Assembly (NCBI GenBank): GCA_020853575.1
Contig: JADYYP010000023.1
Coordinates: 186,001-250,000, forward strand
Origin: Planctomycetota bacterium
GTDB taxonomy: Bacteria > Planctomycetota > UBA1135 > GCA-002686595
Reading direction: 5' to 3'
Length of the DNA: 64,000 nt
The notes under the pieces were generated by a model. The model saw only the letters and a program-made list of their open reading frames with translations, was not told where the DNA came from and made no database searches. Both the position numbers and the translations under genes were made by a program. Each line of letters opens with the position of its first letter. The stretch's first letter is position 1. Below, piece by piece: positions 42,858 through 51,608 of the stretch.

Positions 42858-44528
42858 TCAGTGCACGGCGGACGGATCGACGTCCTCTCCCGCGGCCTTG
42901 CGCTCCAAGTACTTCTTCAAGCGCCGGATGTTGTCGGCGGAGTCGCGCTTGGCGGTCTCGATCACCGCGCGCTCCTCGGCCGGGAGGTCCTTGCGCGCGA
43001 GCAGCGCCTCGGCGTTCTTGCCGGCCTTCTCGTACAGCGCCTGCGCGCGCTCGAAGTCCTTCTTCTGGTAGTAGTGCAGGATCACCGCGGTGTCGTTGAG
43101 GTAGTTGGGGTCCTCCGGCGCGAGCTCGAGGCTCTTGGCGTAGGCCTCGTAGGCGCGATCCCACAGCAGGCCGAGCACCTCGGGGTCGGGCGTCTCATTG
43201 CGCCGACGGCGCAGCGCATCGCCCTGGTCGCGCAGGAACAGCCCGAGGTTGTTCCAGTGGCGCGCGACGCTCGGCTCGACCTTGGTCAGCACTCCGCACA
43301 GGAAGGCGGCATCCTCGTTGAGCGCGCCAGCCGCACCGTGCTTTTCGGGGTCGGCGCACCAACCGATCAGGTAGTTGACCGCTGGCGAGTTGCGCTCCCA
43401 ATCGCCCGCGAGTGTCGCCACCAATCCGTCGCGGTCGATGGACATGTAGGACTTGAGCGCGTCCAGCGCCTCGGCGTACTTCTGCTGCGAGAACGCCGCG
43501 CGGAAGATGTAGTACCACGAGTTCGTGTAGGCCGGCCAACGCTTGACCGCGTCGCGGAACGAGCCCTCCGAGTCGCTCCACTTGGCGTTCTCGAACTGCG
43601 CGTATCCGGCCCACCACGAGAGCGTCGCTTGGCGCGCGTCGCGCTCGTCGCTGAGCTTCTTGAATCGCTCGATGCCGGCCAGCACGCAGGGCAGGAAGTC
43701 GTCGGTCCCGAGCACGTTGCGCACCTGGGCGAAGTCGACCTTGGTCGGATCCCAGCCGATCGCCAGCGCGTAGCTCGTGCTCGCGGCGGGCTTGTCGGAC
43801 TTGAAACCGTGGAGGTGGCCACACTGCACGTGGGCCTCGGCGAGTTGCGCGCGCAGCGGGAGCTCGCCCGGGGCTCCGAGGATCGCGATCACCTTGCCGA
43901 AGGCCGCGAGCGCCGACTTCCAGTGCGCTTCCTTGGCGCTCTCGTCGCTCTCGGCGACGTACTGCGAGAAGGCGATGCGGCCCTGCATCGCGTGCGCGCC
44001 GACGTTGTTCGGCTCGAGCGCGACGGCCTTGTCCGAGGCCGCGCGCGCCGTCGTCAGGTCCTGCGCGTACCAAGCCGACTCGGCCAGCGGCAACCACGCG
44101 TCCGAGTAGCGCGCGCTATCGGCCTTCGTCGCGCGCTGCAAGCACGCCAGAGAGTCCTCGAGCTGGCTCTGCGTGAACGCGCCGCCACCGTTGGACGCGA
44201 TCGCCGCCTTCGCCATCCCCAAGAACCCCAGCCCGTAGAGGTAGTCGAGGTCCGCGGCCGGAGCCTTGGCTGCCTTGAGCTCGTCGGTCGCGGACAGGGC
44301 CTCGTCGAACTTGCCCGCCGCGATCCAGCCGCGCACGACCCACACCCTGGTGCGCGGTGCGCCGCGCTCGGCTGCGTCCGCCGCGTCGAAGGCGGCCTGC
44401 GCCTCGGTCAGCTTGCCCGCCGCGAGCGCCTCGCGGCCGCGCTTGATCAAGGCCTCCACCGATTCCTGCGGAGCGACCAAGGCGACGAGCGGCAAGAGCG
44501 ACGGGAGTGTGTACGGATGCATGTGCAT
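42858..44528 (-). CDS. Exported TPR-repeat protein
   Basis: The 556 residues start at ATG 44528 (MHMHPYTLPSLLPLVALVAPQ), a short signal-peptide-like start. The rest is helical with TPR-type units, for example ALAAGKLTEAQAAFDAADAA, DAWLPLAESAWYAQDLTTARAASDKAV and YLNDTAVILHYYQKKDFERA. TPRs mediate protein-protein contact; no enzymatic domain is seen. It lies 38 bases downstream of the second TPR gene and 31 bases upstream of the hypothetical gene, so the three are probably co-transcribed. Confidence 0.8.
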   Translation of the reverse strand: MHMHPYTLPSLLPLVALVAPQESVEALIKRGREALAAGKLTEAQAAFDAADAAERGAPRTRVWVVRGWIAAGKFDEALSATDELKAAKAPAADLDYLYGLGFLGMAKAAIASNGGGAFTQSQLEDSLACLQRATKADSARYSDAWLPLAESAWYAQDLTTARAASDKAVALEPNNVGAHAMQGRIAFSQYVAESDESAKEAHWKSALAAFGKVIAILGAPGELPLRAQLAEAHVQCGHLHGFKSDKPAASTSYALAIGWDPTKVDFAQVRNVLGTDDFLPCVLAGIERFKKLSDERDARQATLSWWAGYAQFENAKWSDSEGSFRDAVKRWPAYTNSWYYIFRAAFSQQKYAEALDALKSYMSIDRDGLVATLAGDWERNSPAVNYLIGWCADPEKHGAAGALNEDAAFLCGVLTKVEPSVARHWNNLGLFLRDQGDALRRRRNETPDPEVLGLLWDRAYEAYAKSLELAPEDPNYLNDTAVILHYYQKKDFERAQALYEKAGKNAEALLARKDLPAEERAVIETAKRDSADNIRRLKKYLERKAAGEDVDPSAVH

Positions 44529-44566
44529 GGGCGCGCGAGCAGGGGCTTGGACGAGGTGGGGCGCCG

Positions 44567-46597
44567 CTAGTTGTGGAGCAACTTGCGGCAACGCGGGAGG
44601 TGGATCTGTTCGACGGACGGCCGCGGCAAGGGGCCGATCTCCAGGCTTTTCTCGAAGTAGCGCAGGGCGTCGGCCGGCGCGTTGGCGCGCTCGAGGTAAT
44701 ACACGCCGAGCAACTCGTGGGCGTCGCCCCAGGCGCTCTCCAGCCGCGCGCGGGAGGCGTCGTCGAGCTCTGGGTTCTCGAGCTGGCGCGCGCCCGCCGC
44801 GATCGCGTTCTTCAAGCGGTCGCGCGCGAAGTCGAGGTCGATCCCGAGGTACACGATGGGGATGAAGGACGCGTCGACCGCCAGGCGCACGTCGTCGGGC
44901 TTGAGGCGCCAAGCGGCCAAGTGCGCGATCAACGCGCGCTCGAAGCACTGGTTCGCGCGGCGCGACTGTGACGCGGCCTTGTCGCGGAATTCCTCGTCGA
45001 GCGCCGGCCCGGGCGCGATCGCGGCGTCGATTCGGGCCCGCTCGCGCAGTTGGTTGATGCGCCGCTGGTCGGCCAGCTTGTGCTCCGCGGCCAGCAGATA
45101 CTCACTCGCATTCTGGCGCGCTTGCTCGCCCGCCGCGCGCTGGAGTCGACCGGAGAACGATGCGCGCTCGATCGAGTCCGGCAAGAGCTTGCGCAGCTCC
45201 TCGCCGATCTGCGCCGCCGACCACAGCTCACCGCGCGCCGCGTGTGCGTCGGCCACCGCCGCCAAGCCCGCGACGCCCGAGCCCAAGCGGCCGGGGATCT
45301 CGCGCAGCAGCGCGCCGCGCTCGAGCTTCTCCATCGAGCGGAAGGCCTCCGCCGCGGCTTGCAAGTCGCCGCCCGCCAAGCGACACCAACCGACCGCGGC
45401 GCGGCACAGCGCTTCGTGCTCGAGGCACGTGGCGCTCGAGCGCGCATCGAGCGCGCGGGCCGCGGCGAAATCGCGCTCGGCGACGCGGAATTCGTCGATC
45501 GGCGTCTGGTCCATGCGCTCGAGCGCGCTCTGGAAGCGTTCGCGCGCCGGGATCCACCACACCTGCGGTGATCGCGCCGCGCGCTCGCGGCTGAGCTCGA
45601 ACACGCGCGTCACCAGCGCCGCCCCACCCTGGGCGCGCGCGGTGCGTTCCAAACGCTCGCACAGTCCTGCGTCGCCTGGAAGCGCGGCGAAGGCCTGGGC
45701 CAACGCGGTCAAGAGCTCCGCGGATTGCCCGCTGCGCTCGAGCGTGTCCGCCAGGCGTTGCCAGCTCAGCGCGTCGGGAGCTTCGACGGCGATCGAGCCG
45801 CGCAGGGCATCGACGGTCTCGGCCGCGAGCTCGCGGCCGGTCTCGCTCTCGAGTTGCTCGGGCGCTTGCGCGTCGAATGCGTTCCACAGCGCCAGCGCGA
45901 TCGTGCGCTCCGGTGCCTCGGCGTAGCGCACCGCCGTCGGACCGTGCGCCGCGAGCTCGGCGCGCGCGCGGCGTGCGTAGTCGAGTCCCTCGGCCGTGCG
46001 CCCGAGTTCGCGCGCGGCGCGCGCCGCGCCCAGCCAGGCGTCGGACGACGTTCCGGCGCGCAAGAAGGTGCGCAGCGCGTCGTCGAGCTTGTCGCGCGCT
46101 CCAGCGCGCGTTCCCACCCGCAACGTGGCCTCCGCGTGCACCAAGAGCACGCGCGGATCGCTGGGCGCCGCGGCGACGGCGACGCTGGTCACCGCCAAGG
46201 CCTCGTCGGCGCGACCGGCGTCGAGCAGCACCCGCGCCTCGGCCACCTTCGGACCGCTGAGCAGGTCGTCGATGATCTCCTTGGCACGCGCCAGGTCGTC
46301 GGCGTCGATCGCAGCCTTCGCCAGCGCCTTGAGTCGCGCCGTCTCGTCCACTGCGGGCGGCGGAGTTGCGCCCTCGGGCGATTTCTCGGCCGGTTCCACG
46401 GCCGCGGGGTCGCCAACTCGAGTGGGGACCGGCTCGGCGTCGGCCCGCGCCTGTGGCGCGCGCTCCATTGGTCGCTCCGCGCCCACGGAAGGCTGGCGCA
46501 CCTCGGCGGGAGCTGCAGCGGGAGGCGGCGCGTCGGCGTCGGCCGAAACGCAGGACCAGAGCGCGAGCGCGAGCAACGGGCTCGGGGAGATACGCAT
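44567..46597 (-). CDS. TPR-rich lipoprotein-like exported protein
   Basis: The 676 residues start at ATG 46597 (MRISPSPLLALALWSCVSAD), with a lipobox-like LWSC placing Cys at residue 16. A Pro/Ala/Glu-rich linker (residues 20-75) leads into helical TPR-like repeats (AAIDADDLARAKEIIDDLLSG, AWLGAARAARELGRTAEGLDYARRA, ALRYFEKSLEIGPLP). It is likely anchored in the envelope and works with the neighbouring TPR protein. It is the first gene of the minus-strand operon and is divergent from the large lipoprotein at 46862. Confidence 0.78.
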   Translation of the reverse strand: MRISPSPLLALALWSCVSADADAPPPAAAPAEVRQPSVGAERPMERAPQARADAEPVPTRVGDPAAVEPAEKSPEGATPPPAVDETARLKALAKAAIDADDLARAKEIIDDLLSGPKVAEARVLLDAGRADEALAVTSVAVAAAPSDPRVLLVHAEATLRVGTRAGARDKLDDALRTFLRAGTSSDAWLGAARAARELGRTAEGLDYARRARAELAAHGPTAVRYAEAPERTIALALWNAFDAQAPEQLESETGRELAAETVDALRGSIAVEAPDALSWQRLADTLERSGQSAELLTALAQAFAALPGDAGLCERLERTARAQGGAALVTRVFELSRERAARSPQVWWIPARERFQSALERMDQTPIDEFRVAERDFAAARALDARSSATCLEHEALCRAAVGWCRLAGGDLQAAAEAFRSMEKLERGALLREIPGRLGSGVAGLAAVADAHAARGELWSAAQIGEELRKLLPDSIERASFSGRLQRAAGEQARQNASEYLLAAEHKLADQRRINQLRERARIDAAIAPGPALDEEFRDKAASQSRRANQCFERALIAHLAAWRLKPDDVRLAVDASFIPIVYLGIDLDFARDRLKNAIAAGARQLENPELDDASRARLESAWGDAHELLGVYYLERANAPADALRYFEKSLEIGPLPRPSVEQIHLPRCRKLLHN

Positions 46598-46861
46598 CAC
46601 CTGTCCTGCGGGGCTCGTTTCGCGCGTCACCGTCGAGCCGGCACCGTGCCGCTCGCGCGCGCGGCACAGTCTAGCAGTCGGCGCCTCGCGGCCGTACTGC
46701 GCGCTGGCGCGCGCTCGCTGGGCCGGGGCCACCCGCGGTCGGTCGAGGAAAATGCGGCGCGGCGCTTCACGTGCCCCTCGATCGGCCGGAAGATTCGCAC
46801 GGGCACCCTCGTCCAACGCGCGTCGCGCAGGCCGGCGCAGGTGGCCCGCACTCTTGGATCC

Positions 46862-49800
46862 ATGATGCAACGCGCTTTCGTCAACGCCGCGGTTCTGGTT
46901 GCGGCCGCGGTCGCCTCGTTCTTCGTCGCGGGCTGCGACAATCCGTCGTGCGCGTTGAGCGGCGACTGCTCGGACGTCGGCGGAGGTGGCGGCCTGGGTG
47001 GCGCCAACGCGGCGACCACGCCGCTCGACCATCAGTGGCTTTCGCCCTCCGCGCCCAGCATCCAGGAGTTCTATCCGGCGGGCACCTCGATCGAGACCAC
47101 GACGCCGATCGCGCTGCAGTTCAGCGAATCGATGGCGCCGACCAGCCTCGGCCAGGCATTCGAGATCGCGCAGGCCGGGAGCTCGGCCCCCCAAGGCCTG
47201 CCGCTGATCGCCTCGCTCATGGGCGATGGTCGTCTGGCCGTGCTGCTGCCGTCGGTCGAGCTCGAGCCGGACACCGAATACGTCGTGCGCTACCGCGACA
47301 GCGCGGTCGTCACCGACTTGCAGGGCACCGAGATCGTCCAGCCCGACGACCGCGAGGTCGGCACGTTCAAGACTGCGGCCAGCAATCCGGCAGCGCCGCG
47401 GGTCGTGGCCTCGTTCCCCGACGACGGCGCGGCCAATCAGAGCGCCACCGGTGAGTACGTGGTGCTGTTCGATCGACCGCTCAACCCGACCTCGGTCAAC
47501 CTGCTCTCGTGGCTGGTGCGCGTCGACGGCAACGTTCCGGCCCAGAATCCCGCGCCCACGGTGCTCACGGTGAATTTGGGGCAAGGCAGCGCACCCGAGG
47601 CGCGCGTCTGGCGCTGGCGCAGCACGGACTCGCTCGGCTTGCCCGTGGCGCTTGCCGCCAACGCCCAAGTGACGCTGCAGCTCTCGCCCAACGCCGTCCC
47701 GATCACCGCCGCCAGCGGTGGTGCAGCGTTGGCCACCGTGAACCTCGACTACCGCGTCGCCGCCTTCGGTGCGCCCAGCGCGCTCGACTTGGTCTCGCAG
47801 CCGTCCGACGCGATCGGCATCGACAACCTCGACGGCGACCTCTCCAATCCGCTCGAGCTGGCCGTCGACTTGGTCGGCGCGAGCGCCACTGACCTGGTCG
47901 GCATCTACCTGGTCGGCACCTCGCTCGACGCCCAGAACGCGCGCTTGATCGCCCTGTATCGCGAGTTGAAGCTCGGCGACCTCGCCTCGTTCGACGCCCT
48001 GGCGCAGACCGTGACGCTAGGTGAGACCGAGATCGATCTCGCCAGCGCGGCCAGCCCCGTTGCGTCGCGCCTCAAGGAGGGCGAGATTTCGCTCGGGCTG
48101 GTGATGCGCCGCGGAAGCGTGGTCTCTCCGGTGCGCATGCTCGACGTCGACCCGCAGACGCTTGGAACACAGCGCGCGGTGCTGGACGTGACGCGACCCA
48201 CTTTCAGCGGTTTCGGATCGAGCGGGGTGAACACCAGCTCGTTCTCGAGCGACATGCTGCATCTGTCGGTGGTCGGGCGCGCCAGCGAAGAGATCGTCGC
48301 GGCCGAGGTGACCTTCGACGGTTCCGCCGGTGTCGTGACCAATGGCACGCAAGCGCCCGTCGTGGCGGCAAGCTCGAACGGGCTGTTCGTCGCCGCGCCG
48401 GTGACGCTCGACGTCTTGGACGCTCTCGATCAAGGGCGCACCTTCGACCTGGTGCTCTACGACCGCGCGCTCAACGCCGCGCTCTCGACCACGGTGGCCA
48501 CGTTCCGGCAAGTCGGTGGAATTGGCCCGGGCGTCGCTGTGCCCGGAGCGAGCACGACCATCGACGTGCAGGTCGTCGATGCGCGGACGTTGGCGCCGAT
48601 CAGCGGCGCGCGCGTCTTCACGCACGAGGACGACGGCAGCACGTTCGACCTGATCGACGTCGAGACCACCAACGTCAACGGTTTCGCGCAGATCGAAGCG
48701 GGAGCGACCTCGACCACGCTCACGATCGACGCCAGCAACTACGACCTGTTCTCGGTCACGGCGCTCTCGGTGTCGCGCGTGTCCGTGCCATTGCAACGCT
48801 CCTCGATCGCTCCGACGCCGTTGGCGGGCACGGTCACCAATTCCACCGCCTTCACGGGCTTCGACCGCTTCGTGTCCGACAGTCGCCGCTTCGAGGTCGC
48901 CGAGCCGTTGCTCGAGCTGACCTCCTGCAGCACGGTGGGCACGACCTCCGTATGCCAGTTCGGTCCGCTGCCGGTGCGGCCCGGCCCGGTGGGCGCGCTG
49001 TCGTTCTTCGGGCTCGAGACGCCGAGCTCGTCCTTCGGGTTCACCGCGGCCGGTTTCCTGCGCTCCTTCGCGCTGCAGATCCCGCTCTCGGGCGGCAGCC
49101 CGGGCGCACCGGCGACCGCCAATCTGTCGAGCTCCTTCGTGCTCAGCGACGCGACCACGGCGCAGGAAGAGCGCGCGCTCGAGGGCCCCTCGGCGATACT
49201 CGACATTTCGTCGCTGTACGGTCCGGCCTTCACGCTGCTTTCCGGCGACCCGCGCGTGACGCTCGAGGCGCTCTCGCCGGGCCTTGCGGGCTCGCTGTGC
49301 GTCGGACCGGGCATTGCCCTCGATGCCGCCGGGATTCCGCTCTCGACCTGGGCGGTGCGCTCGGCCCTGCCGGGGGCCGTCGACCCGACCGATGGCAAGT
49401 ACCAAGGCGACGAGCGCGGCGCGTTGGTGCTCGACGGGACGATCGAGGCCGGCCTGTACTTGCGCTGCGAGGTTCGCGATGCGCTCGGCGCCCGCGCCGG
49501 AGTGCGCCTCCCGAGCGGCAGCGTGCCCGCGACGATCCTTCCGCCGGAACCCTCGCGCGTACTCGCGCCGAGCTTCGGCAGCGCGACCGGCGCGCTCGCC
49601 TATGACGTGGTGTTCACCGACAGCCTGCCCGACGGCAGCGACCCCGGCATCTACCGCGTGACATTGACCGACACCGAGGCGCGGCGTTGGACCCTGTGGC
49701 TGGTCGACGGCGATACCCCGGTGCCCGCGGCCGATCCGACGGTCAAGGTGCCCGACCTGACGCCCGACGGTGGCAGCGCGCTCGCCGCGGGGCTGATCGG

Positions 49801-49921
49801 CGTCGAGGTCGACCTGTACTCGTATCCGAGCTTCGACCCGACGCGCTTCGTGTTCTCCGAGCTCGAGCGCCGCAGCGAGGTCGTCTCGCACAGCGCGCTC
49901 AGCACCTTCACCCAGCCCTGA
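46862..49921 (+). CDS. Large exported lipoprotein with Ig-like (Big_5-type) domains
   Basis: The 1019 residues start at ATG 46862 (ATG 46865 also possible). The signal peptide ends in a canonical lipobox FVAGC (Cys about residue 26), then comes a Gly-rich linker. Two Big_5/SbsA-like Ig domains are recognisable by PAGTSIETTTPIALQFSES and PRVVASFPDDGAANQSATGEY...FDRPLN. Further beta-rich modules follow, including a carboxypeptidase-regulatory-like segment (VVDARTLAPISGARVFTHED). There is no catalytic motif. It is probably a surface or periplasmic structural or adhesive protein. Codon use is like its neighbours. Confidence 0.85.
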   Translation: MMQRAFVNAAVLVAAAVASFFVAGCDNPSCALSGDCSDVGGGGGLGGANAATTPLDHQWLSPSAPSIQEFYPAGTSIETTTPIALQFSESMAPTSLGQAFEIAQAGSSAPQGLPLIASLMGDGRLAVLLPSVELEPDTEYVVRYRDSAVVTDLQGTEIVQPDDREVGTFKTAASNPAAPRVVASFPDDGAANQSATGEYVVLFDRPLNPTSVNLLSWLVRVDGNVPAQNPAPTVLTVNLGQGSAPEARVWRWRSTDSLGLPVALAANAQVTLQLSPNAVPITAASGGAALATVNLDYRVAAFGAPSALDLVSQPSDAIGIDNLDGDLSNPLELAVDLVGASATDLVGIYLVGTSLDAQNARLIALYRELKLGDLASFDALAQTVTLGETEIDLASAASPVASRLKEGEISLGLVMRRGSVVSPVRMLDVDPQTLGTQRAVLDVTRPTFSGFGSSGVNTSSFSSDMLHLSVVGRASEEIVAAEVTFDGSAGVVTNGTQAPVVAASSNGLFVAAPVTLDVLDALDQGRTFDLVLYDRALNAALSTTVATFRQVGGIGPGVAVPGASTTIDVQVVDARTLAPISGARVFTHEDDGSTFDLIDVETTNVNGFAQIEAGATSTTLTIDASNYDLFSVTALSVSRVSVPLQRSSIAPTPLAGTVTNSTAFTGFDRFVSDSRRFEVAEPLLELTSCSTVGTTSVCQFGPLPVRPGPVGALSFFGLETPSSSFGFTAAGFLRSFALQIPLSGGSPGAPATANLSSSFVLSDATTAQEERALEGPSAILDISSLYGPAFTLLSGDPRVTLEALSPGLAGSLCVGPGIALDAAGIPLSTWAVRSALPGAVDPTDGKYQGDERGALVLDGTIEAGLYLRCEVRDALGARAGVRLPSGSVPATILPPEPSRVLAPSFGSATGALAYDVVFTDSLPDGSDPGIYRVTLTDTEARRWTLWLVDGDTPVPAADPTVKVPDLTPDGGSALAAGLIGVEVDLYSYPSFDPTRFVFSELERRSEVVSHSALSTFTQP

Positions 49922-50006
49922 ATCGGCGCAGCCGAGGCCGCGCGCAGATTGCGAGAATCGTGCGCTTTTCGGCCGCGCGCTGGTGGTTCGGCTGCTCGCG
50001 AATTCC

Positions 50007-50012
50007 TAGAAT
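50007..50012 (+). promoter_or_regulatory. Possible -10 hexamer (TAGAAT) of the small lipoprotein gene
   Basis: TAGAAT lies in an AT-richer patch 72 bases upstream of the gene at 50085. No clear -35 is seen. Confidence 0.3.
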
Positions 50013-50084
50013 CCGCGGCGTCTTCCGTGCGCGCTGCGAGGGATTTGCGCGCGCTTCGCCCGCTGAACGCGTTTCTCTGGTCGA

Positions 50085-50681
50085 ATGCCCATGTTCGTCG
50101 CTCAATTGCGTCGTGCCCTTTTGGCTGTGTTGTGCTCGGTCCCCGCGATCGCGGTCAGCGCTTGCATCGCGCCGCAATATCCGTTGGGGGCGGACAACGA
50201 CCAGCTCTCCGTCGGGCGCTTGCGCTCGGTGTGGCCGGTCGAAGTGGTCGTGCCGCCGGTCAAGAACGTGAGTGGTGAGGATGACCTGCCGCTGGAGCGC
50301 TTCCGCTCCGAGCTGCGGCGCGGGTTGGTGCATCGACGCTACACGCCGCTGGCGCAGGGCTTCGTCGACCGCAGCATCACCGAGGCGTCCTATCGCCCTG
50401 GTTCGCTGGGCGAGCAAGCCGTGCTCGAGGTCACGATCACCGGCTGGAACACCAGCCGTTGGCGCTCGCACGCGGCGCTGACGGTCGATCTCGACATCGT
50501 GATGCTCGACGCCACCGATCCCGACCCGTCGAAGGCGCTGTGGGGCGGTCACGCGACGCGCAACGTCGACTTGTCGCGCGAGCGCAACTCGTATCTGAGC
50601 GAGGCCGCGCTGCTCGACCGCGCCGTCGAGGTGGCGGTCGAGGGCGTCTTGGCCTCGCTGCCGCGCCGCGAAGGCGAGTGA
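50085..50681 (+). CDS. Small predicted lipoprotein of unknown function
   Basis: The 198 residues start at ATG 50085 (or ATG 50091). The signal peptide [20 protein letters not shown] ends in a V-S-A-C lipobox. The mature part is a compact alpha/beta domain ([60 protein letters not shown]). The arrangement resembles small envelope lipoproteins of the outer-membrane assembly or DUF799/GNA1162 type, but I cannot assign a family. It appears monocistronic. Confidence 0.75.
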   Translation: MPMFVAQLRRALLAVLCSVPAIAVSACIAPQYPLGADNDQLSVGRLRSVWPVEVVVPPVKNVSGEDDLPLERFRSELRRGLVHRRYTPLAQGFVDRSITEASYRPGSLGEQAVLEVTITGWNTSRWRSHAALTVDLDIVMLDATDPDPSKALWGGHATRNVDLSRERNSYLSEAALLDRAVEVAVEGVLASLPRREGE

Positions 50682-50985
50682 GCAACGCACTCGCGGTCGG
50701 GCCAGGCCCGAGCCGCTGCGCGGCCGCGGAGCGTCCGACCTGGCTCCCGCCCGGCGTTCGTGCCGTAGACCGCGAGCTCGCTTGCGCCTCGGCGGCCACT
50801 CTCTATACTCTCCGCCCTCGCGCGGCGCCCACGGGCTCGTGACGCTGCGCGCTGGGTCGCAAGCTGCGGCCCGCGATGTCGGGACGGGACTCCGCCGGAG
50901 CCGCCGACGCACCTGCCCCTGGAGTTCGCGCTCTCGGGGCCAGGCAAGTGGAGGACGAGCCAGCGACCCGCACGCGGGTCACAGG
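50682..50985. other. Upstream region of rpsO
   Basis: This gap of about 300 bases contains the rpsO promoter (50782-50809) and a leader of about 170 bases. The leader is GC-rich and could fold, as expected if S15 controls its own translation, but I cannot point to a specific S15-binding structure. No gene is supported here. Confidence 0.45.
50782..50809 (+). promoter_or_regulatory. Sigma-70-type promoter (TTGCGC, 16 bp, TATACT) of rpsO
   Basis: The -10 is TATACT (50804-50809), the same perfect hexamer as before the coiled-coil gene at 10255. The -35 is TTGCGC (50782-50787) with a 16-base spacer. Confidence 0.7.
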
Positions 50986-51264
50986 ATGGACGCGATGGCC
51001 ATCGCCGCCGCACGCAAGCTCGAGATCGTCAAGTCGTTCGCCGTTCAACCCGGCGACTCCGGTTCGCCCGAAGTCCAGGTCGCGTTGCTCTCCGAGCACA
51101 TCAACAACCTGACCGAGCACCTGAAGACGCACCGCAAGGACTACACCTCGCGTCGCGGTCTCTTGATGATGGTCGGCAACCGCAGCAAGCTCTTGAAGTA
51201 TCTGCGGCGCCGCGAACCCCAGCGCTATACCACGCTGGTGGAGAAGCTCGGCCTGCGCCGCTAG
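50986..51264 (+). CDS. rpsO: 30S ribosomal protein S15
   Basis: The 92 residues start at ATG 50986, or at ATG 50995, which would give the usual 89. It binds 16S rRNA in the central domain early in 30S assembly. Typical parts are [29 protein letters not shown] and [18 protein letters not shown]. The conserved bacterial pair rpsO-pnp is kept here, with pnp 344 bases downstream. Confidence 0.97.
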   Translation: MDAMAIAAARKLEIVKSFAVQPGDSGSPEVQVALLSEHINNLTEHLKTHRKDYTSRRGLLMMVGNRSKLLKYLRRREPQRYTTLVEKLGLRR

Positions 51265-51360
51265 GTCGCACTCCGTGGGGACGGCGCACTTGTGGATCGA
51301 TCGGCACGGCGCGCAGCTCGCGCGCTGCTGCCGCGCGCGCCTTGCCTTCCTCGATCTTAC

Positions 51361-51405
51361 GGGCGTCGATCTAGCGGGCGTCGATTTGGCCCGTGTCGAT
51401 CTCGC
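51361..51405 (+). repeat. Three tandem 15-base repeats in the pnp leader
   Basis: The units are GGGCGTCGATCTAGC, GGGCGTCGATTTGGC and CCGTGTCGATCTCGC; 8 of 15 positions are the same in all three. A fourth weaker unit precedes them. Confidence 0.75.
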
Positions 51406-51485
51406 CCAGAGAGAACTGACCCATCGGACGACGCAGGTCCGGGCCGTATCTGGCCACTCGGACCTCCGCTCTCCGTTCGCAGCTC

Positions 51486-51513
51486 GGCAGCTCGCGCGTC
51501 ACGCGCAGCTGCC
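51486..51513 (+). promoter_or_regulatory. Stable hairpin in the pnp 5' leader
   Basis: The stem GGCAGCT/AGCTGCC, one bulged C, then GCGCG/CGCGC, closes on a TCA loop, about 95 bases before the pnp ATG. In enterobacteria a leader hairpin is cut by RNase III for pnp autoregulation, so this is a candidate analogue. No T-run follows, so termination is less likely. Confidence 0.5.
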
Positions 51514-51608
51514 GCGCGTGCTTTAGGCGCCGCGTCGCAACGCCGCTGCGCGCCTCACCATCGAACAACGTTTTTCAGAGCAGACAGAAGCAAAGAGGTA
51601 ATCGTTCC

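Larger units (their letters stand above)
51265..51608 (+). other. rpsO-pnp intergenic leader with tandem 15-base repeats and a hairpin
   Basis: This 344-base stretch is unlikely to encode a standard protein. It holds three tandem 15-base units (51361-51405: GGGCGTCGATCTAGC and two variants, with a degenerate fourth before them) and a strong hairpin (51486-51513). An AT-richer segment (51560-51600) with AGAGG lies before the pnp ATG. A GTG-started frame at 51275 would give an 83-residue peptide with a pentapeptide-like VDLAG-VDLAR run. I think it is a by-product of the repeats. Confidence 0.55.

Noticed and set aside
51275..51526. 83-residue pentapeptide-repeat-like ORF between rpsO and pnp
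   Set aside because: Only about four repeats, no recognisable start context beyond a GTG, and the pattern follows directly from the 15-base DNA repeat. It is more likely leader RNA.
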